DNA from: JANNVK01 sp031414415
GTDB lineage: Bacteria; Acidobacteriota; Blastocatellia; Pyrinomonadales; Pyrinomonadaceae
Length of the DNA: 24,955 nt
NCBI GenBank assembly: GCA_031414415.1
Contig: JANNVK010000099.1
Coordinates: 1 to 24,955, forward strand
Direction: 5' to 3'
Shown here one piece after another: positions 8,544 to 16,902 of the stretch. The first letter of the stretch is position 1. Every line of letters starts with the position of its first letter. A program made the translations under genes and the position numbers. The notes beneath the pieces were generated by a model. It made no database searches. It saw only the letters and a list, made by a program, of their open reading frames with translations, and had not been told where the DNA came from.

Positions 8544-11489
8544 ATGCGAAACATATTCAGAATTTCACTTATTTCTATTCTGGTAGCAGGTTTAGCGGTT
8601 GTTGGTTTTTCACAATCGCAAGCCATAAACGGACAAATTGAAGGCGTTATTACTGATTCAAATGGTGCGACAGTTCCAAACGCAATGATTGTTGCGACAA
8701 ATACTGGAACTGGAACATCGCGATCTGTAAAGTCTGACGAAAGCGGAGTTTACCGGATTCCTTTGCTTCCGCTTGGTGCATATCGTGTAACTTTTGAAGC
8801 ATCTAATTTTAAAAAATTAGTCCGAGACGGAATCACACTTTCAACCGGACAAGTTGCAACTATTGATGTGCAATTGCAAGCTGGTGCGGTTTCTGAAACT
8901 GTAACAATCGAAGCTGATTCGCCAATTGCAGATAGTGGGAAAATTGACGTTGGTCGAGTTATGAATGCTCGAGAAGTTGAAAACCTTCCGCTTGTTTCGC
9001 GTAATCCTTATAATTATGCGTTGCTCCAAGCTAATGTAACCGGTCGTCCGAATGCCGAATTCGGTGTTCCACGTATCAACGCCAATGGTTACGCCCGCCG
9101 CACAAATTATCAACTTGACGGAAACAGCAACACGCAAGCCGATCGCGGCGGAATTCGTCTGATGCCTATTTCTGAAACATTTGTGTCGGAAGTTCAACTT
9201 GTGACGAATGGTTTCTCAGCCGAATTTGGTAACACGCCTGGTTTGATAATGAACGCCGTAACGCCGAGCGGAACAAATAATATACACGGTTCGGGAAGCT
9301 ATCGGTTTCGTAGAACACCTTTTTACGCCAGACCTTTTCAATATAATTCGGTCAATGATTTGCCGAAAAATGGTGCAGACAATCCTGTATTTGCTATTGG
9401 TGGTCCTATTGTAAAAGACAAATGGCACTATTACGGCGGATATGAATATGTAAGACGCGATTTGGCAGTTGAGCCAAATCGCCTAGTCACAATAAGTGCA
9501 GCGAATCAGGCTTTATTGGTTTCGAATGGGTTATCAACTTCGATATTTCCTGCTGCTATTCCCGTTTCGCAAAAAGCGAACTTCTTTCTCATCAAAACGG
9601 ATGCACAAATTACTGAGAATAATAGACTAAGCGGTCGCTTCAATTATTTTCACAATAATTCGCCAAATAATATCGCAGGCGGTCAAAACACACTTCAGCG
9701 AAGCATCGATTTTATCGATTTATCTTATTCGGCTGGCGTTCAACTAGTTAGCACAATCTCGCCGAACCACTTAAACGAGTTTCGTTTTCAATATGCAAAA
9801 CGTGAATCTCAAAACTTGGCAAATTCAAATTCGGGGACTGGTCCATCAATTGTAATTACTGGAATTGCGAATTTTGGTTCGCCTGAAAACAAAGACACGA
9901 TTTTGCCTTTGGAAACAACAACCCAGTTTATCGACAATTTTACTTGGACGACTGGTAGCCATACGGTAAAATTTGGCGGCGGTTTTAATCGAATTCATGA
10001 TTTACGCAAATCGGGTGTTTTTGCTCGATACACTTTCGCGTCCATCTTAAATTATGTTTCTGCAAAGACAGGAGTTATCCAACTCGGAACGACTTGTCCG
10101 AGCGGAGCTACAAAATGTTACTCAAGTTATATAGAAGCGTTTGGGAATCCGCAAATTGTTTATGATTCAACTTTCTATAACTGGTTCGTGCAAGATGATT
10201 GGAAGATTACGCCGAAAGTTAAACTAAATTTTGGTCTTCGCTATGACCTTTACAAAGTTCCGAAAGCGAATTCTGCATCTCCTTTTTCTGCATCGCAAAA
10301 GTTTAATGTCGATAAAAACAATTTTGCTCCGCGACTTGGGATTGTTTATGGGTTGCGAGACGGAAAATATTCGACGATTCTTCGTGCATCAGCCGGAATT
10401 TATTACGATACACCAGCTTTGGATTTATACTTACGTGCTTTACAAACCAATGGAAGTCCAGTGTTTTTCAATTTCAATTTTGCTCCAGCAACGCTTGGTT
10501 CGCCATCGTTTCCGACAACTTTAGGCTCACTGCCAACCGGTTCTGTTTTTCCGCCGCAAAGCATCGAAACAGTTTCGCCAGACTTTGAAAACTTGTATGC
10601 AACGCATTCGAATATTCAAATTGAACAAGGTTTGACTAGTGACATTTCTGCGACAATTGGGTTTATCCATTCTGGCGGACGGCATTTACCAGTTTACCGC
10701 AACATTAATCGAATAAACCCGACGTTGTTTTTAGCTGATGGGAGACCAGTTTTTAGTGACACGGTGAGTGTGGCTACGCGACTTGATCCAAGATTCAACA
10801 ATATCTTTATGGCAGAATCGGCTGGAAATTCAAGCTATAATGCTGCAACTTTTCAGTTGACGAAGCGGCTTTCTCAAGGCTACCAATTCAGTGTGAATTA
10901 TACTCTTTCAAAATCGCAAGATGATGCACCAGAACAAAACCTAGTCGCGACTCAAGTTGGGAATTTGGTTTCCTCTGATCCTACTAATCGCAGTCGTGAT
11001 CGGGGCTTATCGCTTGCTGACCAAAGACACACTTTCGTCATGAGTTCGGTTGTTAAACCGATTTTTAACATCGAGAACAAAATATTGAATTCGATCTTGA
11101 ACGAAAACCAATTTGGCTTGATCGTTACTGCAAACAGCGGTGAAAGATTTAATATTGTTTCAGTCACGGATAGAAATCTAGATGGAAATATTGGTTCCGA
11201 CAGACCAGTTGGATTTGCAAGAAACTCGGGCAAAACACCAAATCAATTCAACGCCGATTTGCGTTACTCAAGATATTTCAATTTTTCTGAGCGATTTAAG
11301 CTAGAAATTTTTGGTGAAGCTGTTAACATCTTCAACGTCAATAGTGTTTTTCAGTTCAACAATGTGAATGTTCCGACAAATCCGGATGGAACACTCAACG
11401 GAACATTGCCTGAGTTTAATTCAGCCGCGAGAGGTCTGACATCGCTTGACAGTCGCCAATTTCAATTAGGTTTCAAATTCAAATTCTAA
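8544..11489 (+). CDS. TonB-dependent receptor, Oar-like, with N-terminal carboxypeptidase-regulatory-like domain
   Basis: 981 codons. Signal peptide, residues 1-24 (NIFRISLISILVAGLAVVGF, then SQSQA). Residues about 30-115 form a CarboxypepD_reg-like beta-sandwich (GQIEGVITDSNGATVPNAMI; SDESGVYRIPLLPLGAYRV). A plug region follows at about 120-250 (ADSGKIDVGRVMNAREVENL; YQLDGNSNTQADRGG; FSAEFGNTPG), then a 22-strand-type barrel to a terminal Phe (QLGFKFKF), the signature for BAM insertion. Large Oar-like receptors of this build are abundant in Acidobacteriota and import unknown, probably saccharide or peptide, ligands using TonB energy. The stop overlaps the ATG of a 40-aa membrane protein and a symporter follows, so the locus may form an outer-to-inner membrane uptake route. 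The ligand cannot be read from the sequence. Confidence 0.92.
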   Translation: MRNIFRISLISILVAGLAVVGFSQSQAINGQIEGVITDSNGATVPNAMIVATNTGTGTSRSVKSDESGVYRIPLLPLGAYRVTFEASNFKKLVRDGITLSTGQVATIDVQLQAGAVSETVTIEADSPIADSGKIDVGRVMNAREVENLPLVSRNPYNYALLQANVTGRPNAEFGVPRINANGYARRTNYQLDGNSNTQADRGGIRLMPISETFVSEVQLVTNGFSAEFGNTPGLIMNAVTPSGTNNIHGSGSYRFRRTPFYARPFQYNSVNDLPKNGADNPVFAIGGPIVKDKWHYYGGYEYVRRDLAVEPNRLVTISAANQALLVSNGLSTSIFPAAIPVSQKANFFLIKTDAQITENNRLSGRFNYFHNNSPNNIAGGQNTLQRSIDFIDLSYSAGVQLVSTISPNHLNEFRFQYAKRESQNLANSNSGTGPSIVITGIANFGSPENKDTILPLETTTQFIDNFTWTTGSHTVKFGGGFNRIHDLRKSGVFARYTFASILNYVSAKTGVIQLGTTCPSGATKCYSSYIEAFGNPQIVYDSTFYNWFVQDDWKITPKVKLNFGLRYDLYKVPKANSASPFSASQKFNVDKNNFAPRLGIVYGLRDGKYSTILRASAGIYYDTPALDLYLRALQTNGSPVFFNFNFAPATLGSPSFPTTLGSLPTGSVFPPQSIETVSPDFENLYATHSNIQIEQGLTSDISATIGFIHSGGRHLPVYRNINRINPTLFLADGRPVFSDTVSVATRLDPRFNNIFMAESAGNSSYNAATFQLTKRLSQGYQFSVNYTLSKSQDDAPEQNLVATQVGNLVSSDPTNRSRDRGLSLADQRHTFVMSSVVKPIFNIENKILNSILNENQFGLIVTANSGERFNIVSVTDRNLDGNIGSDRPVGFARNSGKTPNQFNADLRYSRYFNFSERFKLEIFGEAVNIFNVNSVFQFNNVNVPTNPDGTLNGTLPEFNSAARGLTSLDSRQFQLGFKFKF

Positions 11490-11611
11490 TGAAAGAAACT
11501 AAAAAAAATGAATTGCCAGATTCGTGGTGGTATCGCGTCTATTTTGGCGTGATTATCTCATTGATTCTAGTTATTATTGCACTTTGGTCGTTCACAAAAT
11601 ATTTTTCTTAA
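11489..11611 (+). CDS. 40-aa single-span membrane protein preceding the symporter (putative accessory subunit)
   Basis: ATG 11489 overlaps the TAA of the receptor gene by one base, so it is likely translated by re-initiation. The product has a charged N-terminus (MKETKKNELPDSWWYRVYFG), then one hydrophobic helix (about residues 17-34, VIISLILVIIALW) and a short FTKYFS tail. The WWYRVYFGVI block just before the helix resembles small proteins encoded directly upstream of sodium:solute symporters in several phyla; that resemblance is from memory and is not proven here. The inferred role is assembly or regulation of the downstream transporter in the cytoplasmic membrane. Confidence 0.7.
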   Translation: MKETKKNELPDSWWYRVYFGVIISLILVIIALWSFTKYFS

Positions 11612-11682
11612 TTGATTTTGGACAAGGGATTTAGGGTTTATCTTCAAATCCAAAACCTAAAATCCAAAATCCAAAATCAAAT
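11612..11682 (+). repeat. Palindromic heptamer-repeat hairpin in the symporter leader
   Basis: Five consecutive 7-mers, aaatcca, aaaccta, aaatcca, aaatcca and aaatcaa, run from 11646 to 11680. The preceding 11612-11639 is the approximate reverse complement in the same period: ttgattttgga (11612-11622) pairs exactly with tccaaaatcaa (11670-11680), and ggatttagggttt (11627-11639) pairs imperfectly with the inner copies. The whole folds as one long hairpin whose base ends 3 nt before the symporter ATG. Such AT-rich heptamer palindromes look like dispersed genomic repeats; an effect on symporter translation is plausible but inferred. Confidence 0.7.
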
Positions 11683-11683
11683 T

Positions 11684-13345
11684 ATGTCATGGATTGATTG
11701 GGCAATTGTCGGCGGATATTTGGCATTTATGATTTTTGACGGAATCAGAATGACCAAACACACAAGCGGTGTTGACGGCTATTTTTTGGCGAATCGGAGT
11801 TTGCCTTGGTGGGCTGTCGGGTTATCTGTGATGGCGACGCAACTTTCGGCGATAACGCTCGTCGGGGCAACCGGACAAGGTTATATGGACGGAATGCGGT
11901 TTATTCAGTTCTATTACGGTTTGCCGATTGCGATGGTCATTTTGTGCGTGACGGCTGTCCCGTTTTTTTATCGGGCAAATGTTTTTACGGCTTACGAGTA
12001 TCTGGAACAACGCTTTGATGTGTCGGTGCGAACGCTGACAAGTTTCTTTTTTCTCATCTCTCGAGGTCTTGGCGTTGGCGTGGTCATCGCCGCACCATCA
12101 GTCATTTTATCAATCGTTTTGGGCTGGAATGAACTTACCACAATCTTCGTAATGGGGCTTTCTACAACGCTTTACACGATGATCGGCGGCGTTCAAGCCG
12201 TCACGTGGACAGACGTAAAACAGATGTTCGTGATATTTTTCGGACTATTTGTTTGCCTGTTTGTAATTATCGGAAAATTTCCCGAAGGCGTTTCGATGGG
12301 CGATGGACTTCATCTCGCGGGAGCGGTCGGGAAACTCGAAACAGTCAATTGGAGCTTCGATTTAACCGAAAAATATACGATTTGGTCAGGCGTTATCGCG
12401 GCTCTGTTTTTGTTCCTTTCATATTTCGGTTGCGATCAGAGCCAAGTGCAAAGATTTTTGACGGCAAAATCGGTTTCCGAAGGTCGAACATCGCTTTTGA
12501 TGTCGGCATTTTTCAAAATTCCGATGCAATTTATGATTTTGCTGATTGGCGTTTTGGTCTTTGTTTTCTACCAATTCCAACAACCGCCGATGATTTTTAA
12601 CGCCAACGAAAACGCCAAATACGCGAATTCAGCAGAATACAAATTGTTGCAAACCGACTACGAAAAGGCTTTTGAAAAACGTAAATTAGTTGCGACCGAA
12701 TACAGCACAACCAACAGCGATTCCGCAAAACAATCATATATCGAGGCAAACAAAGAGTTTTTGGCGGCACGGAAAAAAGGCGTTGATTTTGTCAAAAAAG
12801 ATAACGCATCTTTTAATGATGTAAATTATGTTTTCCCGACGTTTGTTGTCGCCAATATGCCGATTGGCGTTATCGGTTTGATAATTGCAGCAATTTTCGC
12901 GGCGGCAATGTCTTCAATTTCGGCGGAACTAAACGCACTCGCAACCGCGACAACGCTCGATTTTTACCGTCGCTTGGTTGACGCAAACGCGACCGATAAA
13001 CAATACGTTTTTGTCGGCAGAATCGCCACTCTGATTTGGGGAATTTTCGCCTGCCTTGTCGCCACACAAGCAACCAATTTAGGTTCGCTAATTGAAGTAG
13101 TTAATAAGTTTGGCTCGTTTTTCTACGGCTCGTTATTAGGTGTTTTTGTGTTGGCTTTTGCGGTTAAACGTGCCAACTCAAACGGAGCATTTTTTGGACT
13201 TTTATTCGGAATTGCATCAGTTTGGGTTGCCAGTAATTACACGAAAATTGAGTTTTTATGGTTCAACGTTGTCGGTTGTTTGGTGACAGTTTTGGCGGGT
13301 TATTTGATAAGCGTTATTGTTCCCGAGCGAAAAGTTCAAGGATAG
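11684..13345 (+). CDS. Sodium:solute symporter (SSS family)
   Basis: 553 codons from ATG 11684. The frame is open back to TTG 11612, but that stretch encodes only repeat-derived residues (IQNLKSKIQNQ), so the ATG is preferred. The protein is hydrophobic with about 13 membrane segments. Family-typical blocks: WAIVGGYLAFMIFDGIRM, FLANRSLPWWAVGLSVMATQ, GGVQAVTWTDVKQ, the cation-site helix FLSYFGCDQSQVQRFL, and AAIFAAAMSSISAELNALAT near residue 400, matching the SSS signature. About 85 charged residues between FQQPPMIF and NYVFPTFV form a long hydrophilic loop. It couples Na+ influx to solute uptake at the cytoplasmic membrane; substrate unknown. Probably in one operon with the receptor and the 40-aa protein. 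Its last 10 bp overlap the toxin gene on the other strand. Confidence 0.9.
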   Translation: MSWIDWAIVGGYLAFMIFDGIRMTKHTSGVDGYFLANRSLPWWAVGLSVMATQLSAITLVGATGQGYMDGMRFIQFYYGLPIAMVILCVTAVPFFYRANVFTAYEYLEQRFDVSVRTLTSFFFLISRGLGVGVVIAAPSVILSIVLGWNELTTIFVMGLSTTLYTMIGGVQAVTWTDVKQMFVIFFGLFVCLFVIIGKFPEGVSMGDGLHLAGAVGKLETVNWSFDLTEKYTIWSGVIAALFLFLSYFGCDQSQVQRFLTAKSVSEGRTSLLMSAFFKIPMQFMILLIGVLVFVFYQFQQPPMIFNANENAKYANSAEYKLLQTDYEKAFEKRKLVATEYSTTNSDSAKQSYIEANKEFLAARKKGVDFVKKDNASFNDVNYVFPTFVVANMPIGVIGLIIAAIFAAAMSSISAELNALATATTLDFYRRLVDANATDKQYVFVGRIATLIWGIFACLVATQATNLGSLIEVVNKFGSFFYGSLLGVFVLAFAVKRANSNGAFFGLLFGIASVWVASNYTKIEFLWFNVVGCLVTVLAGYLISVIVPERKVQG

Positions 13346-13800
13346 TCATTTGGGTTTTCGATTATCAAGCCTTCGGATTTAGCTGCATTATTGAGTTCAT
13401 TATCAGCTGAAACGAAGATTACATTTGGTAAACCGAGCGATAAAAGTTCGTTTTCGACCTGCAAAGCACTTGCTAATTGAACGGCATCATAACCGCGAAG
13501 CGAATGAGTTTTTGCTAGTTTAACTGCAGATTTGATGATATTTGAAGTTGTTTGTGAAATTAAAAAATAGTTTTGCAAGTTTCTATTTAACTTCAATTCG
13601 CTAAGTTGGAATTCTGCGAGAGTAATGCTTTTGCCTTTCAGACGGCGAGAAAGAGCCGCAATTGTCTCAACTTCGACTATTTCGGCGACATAAATTTGAT
13701 GTGGCGGATTTGCTCCAATTGTGTTTCTGACCCAAACTGAGCCGGTTTCATTAACAAATGCTTTCATCAAACCACTTGTGTCAAAAAAGTAGAAACTCAT
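13336..13800 (-). CDS. vapC: PIN-domain ribonuclease toxin (VapC family)
   Basis: 154 codons. PIN-domain acidic residues are in the expected order: D7 in FFDTSGLMK, E43 or E45 in VAEIVEVETIAAL, D105 in LRGYDAVQLASAL, and D133 in FVSADNEL. These coordinate Mg2+ or Mn2+ for RNA cleavage; VapC toxins typically cut tRNA or rRNA in the cytoplasm, but the target here cannot be predicted. The length is normal for the family. Its ATG overlaps the stop of the upstream antitoxin gene by one base (TAATG), the usual coupled arrangement. The 3' end overlaps the symporter 3' end by 10 nt, tail to tail. Confidence 0.9.
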   Translation of the reverse strand: MSFYFFDTSGLMKAFVNETGSVWVRNTIGANPPHQIYVAEIVEVETIAALSRRLKGKSITLAEFQLSELKLNRNLQNYFLISQTTSNIIKSAVKLAKTHSLRGYDAVQLASALQVENELLSLGLPNVIFVSADNELNNAAKSEGLIIENPNDYP

Positions 13801-14060
13801 TAGCGTCGTTCCCTAATGATAGTTTCAGAAATTGGTTCGCCCTTAACTTTTATTGGCGTGAAATCTCTGAATTCATTATTGACACGCGGCGGTTTGATTT
13901 CGCTTATCATCCCTTTTGCTAGCATTCTTTTTTGCAATTGCATATCAAGCGAGTCTTCGGTTTCAATTGTTTCAATGTGCTTCGAAACACTTTCAGCAAT
14001 TGATTTTTGTTCGCCTAATGGCAATTTGTATATTTCGGTTAGAACTTCTTGCAGACTCAT
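13800..14060 (-). CDS. VapB-like antitoxin partner of the PIN toxin
   Basis: 86 codons, directly upstream of and overlapping the toxin gene. The N-terminal half is helical (LQEVLTEIYKLPLGEQKSIA), like small antitoxin dimerisation modules. The tail FTPIKVKGEPISETIIRERR matches a recurrent C-terminal pattern (PI-V-G-P-SETII-ERR) of small proteins paired with PIN toxins in cyanobacteria and others, and probably inserts into the toxin active site. No clear AbrB, MetJ or Phd DNA-binding motif was recognised, so autoregulation is uncertain. No good ribosome binding site precedes the ATG. Confidence 0.8.
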   Translation of the reverse strand: MSLQEVLTEIYKLPLGEQKSIAESVSKHIETIETEDSLDMQLQKRMLAKGMISEIKPPRVNNEFRDFTPIKVKGEPISETIIRERR

Positions 14061-14135
14061 ATTGTGAGAATACTAACATAAAATAGTTTAAGTTAGAAAA
14101 TAAAGTAATCCAGTGAAGGTTTTCTTGAGTAAAAT
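14061..14135. promoter_or_regulatory. Divergent control region between the antitoxin and the PIG-L deacetylase genes
   Basis: These 75 AT-rich bases must hold promoters for both the toxin-antitoxin pair (minus) and the deacetylase (plus). A loose dyad, ctaac ... gttag (14073-14096), could be an autoregulatory operator. No convincing -35/-10 pair could be assigned. Confidence 0.25.
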
Positions 14136-16775
14136 ATGAACAATTCAAAATTCAAAATTGTTATCGCATTTCTACTAGTATTTTCCATTTTCCGCTTTCC
14201 ATTTTCCTCTGATGCTCAAGTTCGCCCAATTTACGATCGCGGTTCAGCAGGATTAGGGCAACAACTAAAACGTCTGCAAACAACGGCTTCGGCAATGCAC
14301 ACAGGAGCTCACCCCGACGATGAAGATTCAGGACTTTTAGCTTATCTTGCACGCAAGGAAATGGCTCGAACCTCGTATTTATCGCTTAATCGCGGCGAAG
14401 GCGGACAAAACGTAATCGGCACGGAACTCTTTGAATCACTTGGAGTTATCCGCACCGAAGAACTTTTGCAAGCTCGCAGATTAGATGGTGGCGAGCAGTT
14501 TTTCACACGCGTCATGGACTACGGATTTTCAAAAACTCGCAAAGAAGCTGCCACGATTTGGGGCGAAGAAAAAACACTCGCCGATATGGTCAGAGCGATT
14601 CGTTTGTTCCGTCCGTTAGTGATAATTTCTCGGTTTTCCGGCACTACAGCCGACGGACACGGGCATCATCAACTCGCCGGTTATTTAACGCCGATTGCCT
14701 TCAAAGCTGCCGCTGATGCGAGTAAATTTCCTGAACATTTTGCTGAAGGTTTAGAACCTTGGCAAGCAAAAAAACTCTATGTTGGTCAAGGTTTTGGTGC
14801 AAATGCTGCACCTGCGAGTTTGGTTTTGAACACGGGCGAATACGATAATTTGATTGGACGTTCGTATTTTGAAATCGCGATGGAGGGCAGAAGTCAGCAC
14901 AAATCGCAAGAGATGGGCAGTTTGGAATTACGCGGAAAATTTATTTCGGGCTTGCGTTTGGTCGAAAATTTAGGTGAAAAAGTTGAGAAAGAAACGAGCG
15001 TTTTTGATGGAATTGACACAACAATTACAGGAATCCCCAAACTTGTCGGCTTTGAAAACGGCGATTCTTTAATAACCAAAGAACTCCAAATTATTCAAGA
15101 TTCAGCAGAACAATCGTTTAAAAATTACAATGTCTATCAACCGCAAACCATTATTCCGTATTTAGTTGTGGGTTTAAAAGCGATTCGCCAAGCACGCCAA
15201 AATATTGTCGGGCAAAAACTTCCGAGATTTAAAACGGACGATTTGTTGGCACAAAAAGAAAAAGAATTTGCGGTTGCATTACAAATGGCTGCCGGCGTTG
15301 TGATTGACGCTTTGAGTGATTCTGAAACAATTGTTTCAGGTGATTCAACTAATATTGGTGTTCGAATTTTTGCTCCTGAAAATGCAAATATTAAAGTAAA
15401 AGAAGTAAAAATTAACGCTCCGAAAGATTGGAAAGTTGAGAATTCGACTGAACCGAAACAACCCGAAAGTGGTTTTCGTCCGCGTCGTGATAATCCGACA
15501 TCAGCTTCTTTTTTTACCGTAACCTCTGCTCAAAATGCCAAATATTCACAGCCTTATTGGTTAGAAAATCAGCGAAATAAAGATTTTACGTTCAATTGGA
15601 ACGATTCAATGTCGGCAAATTACCCGATTCAAAAACCTTTGCTGATAGCCGAAGCGAAAATAGAAATTGGTGGCGAAGAAATTACGGTTAAAAAAGATGT
15701 CGAATTTCGCTATTCTGATGATATTCGCGGAGAAATTCGGCGAGATGTCGCGGTTGTTCCACAAGTTGCTGTAATGGTTGATTCAAATTTAATTATCGCA
15801 CCGGTTTCTAATAAACCGAGCGTTCACCGTGTCGTAGTTTCGGTTACAAATAATTCGCCAAAGGAAACGAAAGGAACGCTAAAGCTAGATTTACCAACAA
15901 ATTGGAAGGCTTCGCCAAGTTCGCAAGATTTTACTTTGAAGCAACGCGGTGAAAAAACGGCGGTGGTTTTTGAAGTCACAATCCCTGCAAAAACCGTCAC
16001 AAATGACTACAAAATAACTGCGAATGCGACGGTCAACGGTCAAATTTTTGCCCAAACCCAACAAGCAATCGCTTATCCACATATTCAGACGCATTACCGA
16101 TATTTTCCGTCCGAAATTTCTGCCAAAGTCTTGGATTTGAAAATTTTTCCAGTAAAAGTCGGTTACATTATGGGCAGCGGTGACAAAGTTCCAGAAGCAA
16201 TCAAACGGCTTGGGTTGGACGTTCAAATGTTGGAAGAAATAGACTTAGCGACAGGTGATTTAGCAAAATTCGATACGATTGTGGTTGGAATTCGAGCGTC
16301 GCAAGTTCGCCCCGATTATGTTGCAAATAATGGACGTTTACTTGATTTTGCAAAAAACGGCGGAACGCTAATCGTGCAATATCAACAAGCCGAAATTTCA
16401 CGTTTCAATATGCTGCCGTTTCCGGCTAAAAGTTCTAACACTCGTGTAACTGATGAAAATGCACAGGTTACGATTCTCGACCCGAAAAATCCTGTCTTTA
16501 ATTCGCCGAATAAAATTGATGATCGAGATTTTGAAAATTGGATTCAAGAACGAAATTTATATTGCTTAACCGAATTTTCTACTGATTACACGCCTCTACT
16601 TTCCGCCGCTGACGAAGGCGAAGAGCAAATAAAAGGCGGAATGTTGTATGCCAAACTTGGAAAAGGCGTTTATATTTACAGCTCGTATTCGTGGTTTCGG
16701 CAATTACCAGTCGGAAATTCGGGTGCGTATCGGATTTTTGCAAATATGTTGAGTTTGGGCAGTAAGAAGAAGTAG
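14136..16775 (+). CDS. Secreted PIG-L/LmbE-family deacetylase with C-terminal NEW3-like and GATase-like domains
   Basis: 879 codons. Residues 1-28 form a signal peptide ending SSDAQ. The PIG-L domain, about residues 45-270, has the zinc motif AHPDDED at 58-64, RGEGGQN shortly after, and the second histidine cluster HGHH at 175-178. This family removes N-acetyl groups from GlcNAc-type substrates. Residues about 555-650 look like a NEW3/alpha-galactosidase-associated beta-sandwich (VVVSVTNNSPKETKGTLKLD; FEVTIPAKTVTNDYKI). Residues about 660-879 look like a class I glutamine-amidotransferase-like fold (VGYIMGSGDKVPEAIKRLGL; NGGTLIVQYQQAE) without an obvious catalytic Cys. The signal peptide excludes the cytoplasmic bacillithiol role of BshB; an envelope or extracellular glycan substrate is more likely. 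The signal-peptide codons contain heptamer arrays. The stop lies 3 bp before the first palindromic repeat. Confidence 0.87.
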   Translation: MNNSKFKIVIAFLLVFSIFRFPFSSDAQVRPIYDRGSAGLGQQLKRLQTTASAMHTGAHPDDEDSGLLAYLARKEMARTSYLSLNRGEGGQNVIGTELFESLGVIRTEELLQARRLDGGEQFFTRVMDYGFSKTRKEAATIWGEEKTLADMVRAIRLFRPLVIISRFSGTTADGHGHHQLAGYLTPIAFKAAADASKFPEHFAEGLEPWQAKKLYVGQGFGANAAPASLVLNTGEYDNLIGRSYFEIAMEGRSQHKSQEMGSLELRGKFISGLRLVENLGEKVEKETSVFDGIDTTITGIPKLVGFENGDSLITKELQIIQDSAEQSFKNYNVYQPQTIIPYLVVGLKAIRQARQNIVGQKLPRFKTDDLLAQKEKEFAVALQMAAGVVIDALSDSETIVSGDSTNIGVRIFAPENANIKVKEVKINAPKDWKVENSTEPKQPESGFRPRRDNPTSASFFTVTSAQNAKYSQPYWLENQRNKDFTFNWNDSMSANYPIQKPLLIAEAKIEIGGEEITVKKDVEFRYSDDIRGEIRRDVAVVPQVAVMVDSNLIIAPVSNKPSVHRVVVSVTNNSPKETKGTLKLDLPTNWKASPSSQDFTLKQRGEKTAVVFEVTIPAKTVTNDYKITANATVNGQIFAQTQQAIAYPHIQTHYRYFPSEISAKVLDLKIFPVKVGYIMGSGDKVPEAIKRLGLDVQMLEEIDLATGDLAKFDTIVVGIRASQVRPDYVANNGRLLDFAKNGGTLIVQYQQAEISRFNMLPFPAKSSNTRVTDENAQVTILDPKNPVFNSPNKIDDRDFENWIQERNLYCLTEFSTDYTPLLSAADEGEEQIKGGMLYAKLGKGVYIYSSYSWFRQLPVGNSGAYRIFANMLSLGSKKK
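14144..14208 (+). repeat. Heptamer arrays encoding the signal peptide of the PIG-L protein
   Basis: Two exact ttcaaaa units (14144-14157) and four consecutive units ttttcca, ttttccg, ctttcca and ttttcct (14181-14208) lie inside the coding sequence. They encode SKFKI and FSIFRFPFSS, that is, much of the signal peptide. The 7-bp period does not match codon period, which points to an inserted or expanded DNA repeat that has been adopted as coding sequence. Confidence 0.6.
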
Positions 16776-16778
16776 GAG

Positions 16779-16888
16779 AATTAGACGCGGAAAAACGCGG
16801 ATTAAGCAGATAAAAGCGGATTCTTATTTGAATTATTTGTCTTAAATCAGTGCAAATCCTCCTAACCAGCGTTTTTCCGCGTCTAATT
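16779..16888 (+). repeat. Palindromic repeat, left copy (upstream of the GxxExxY gene)
   Basis: Perfect 20-bp inverted arms: aattagacgcggaaaaacgc at 16779-16798 and its reverse complement at 16869-16888, enclosing about 70 bp. The left half (16779-16821) matches the left half of the right copy (17311-17353) at 39 of 43 positions. It begins 3 bp after the deacetylase stop and ends 14 bp before the GxxExxY start, and can form a long hairpin that may also act as a terminator. Confidence 0.85.
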
Positions 16889-16902
16889 GAAAATCAACAA
16901 TT

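Noticed and set aside
11612..11683. Longer symporter N-terminus starting at TTG 11612
   Set aside because: The added residues are encoded by the heptamer palindrome and precede the normal SSS N-terminus; ATG 11684 fits the family.
12205..12600. 131-aa ORF in another frame of the symporter
   Set aside because: Arg-rich, low-plausibility product overlapping conserved membrane helices of the real gene.
4815..16775. Bacillithiol gene cluster (BshC with the PIG-L protein as BshB)
   Set aside because: The PIG-L protein has a signal peptide and 879 residues with extra beta domains, unlike the small cytoplasmic BshB; the two genes are 7.6 kb apart with unrelated genes between.
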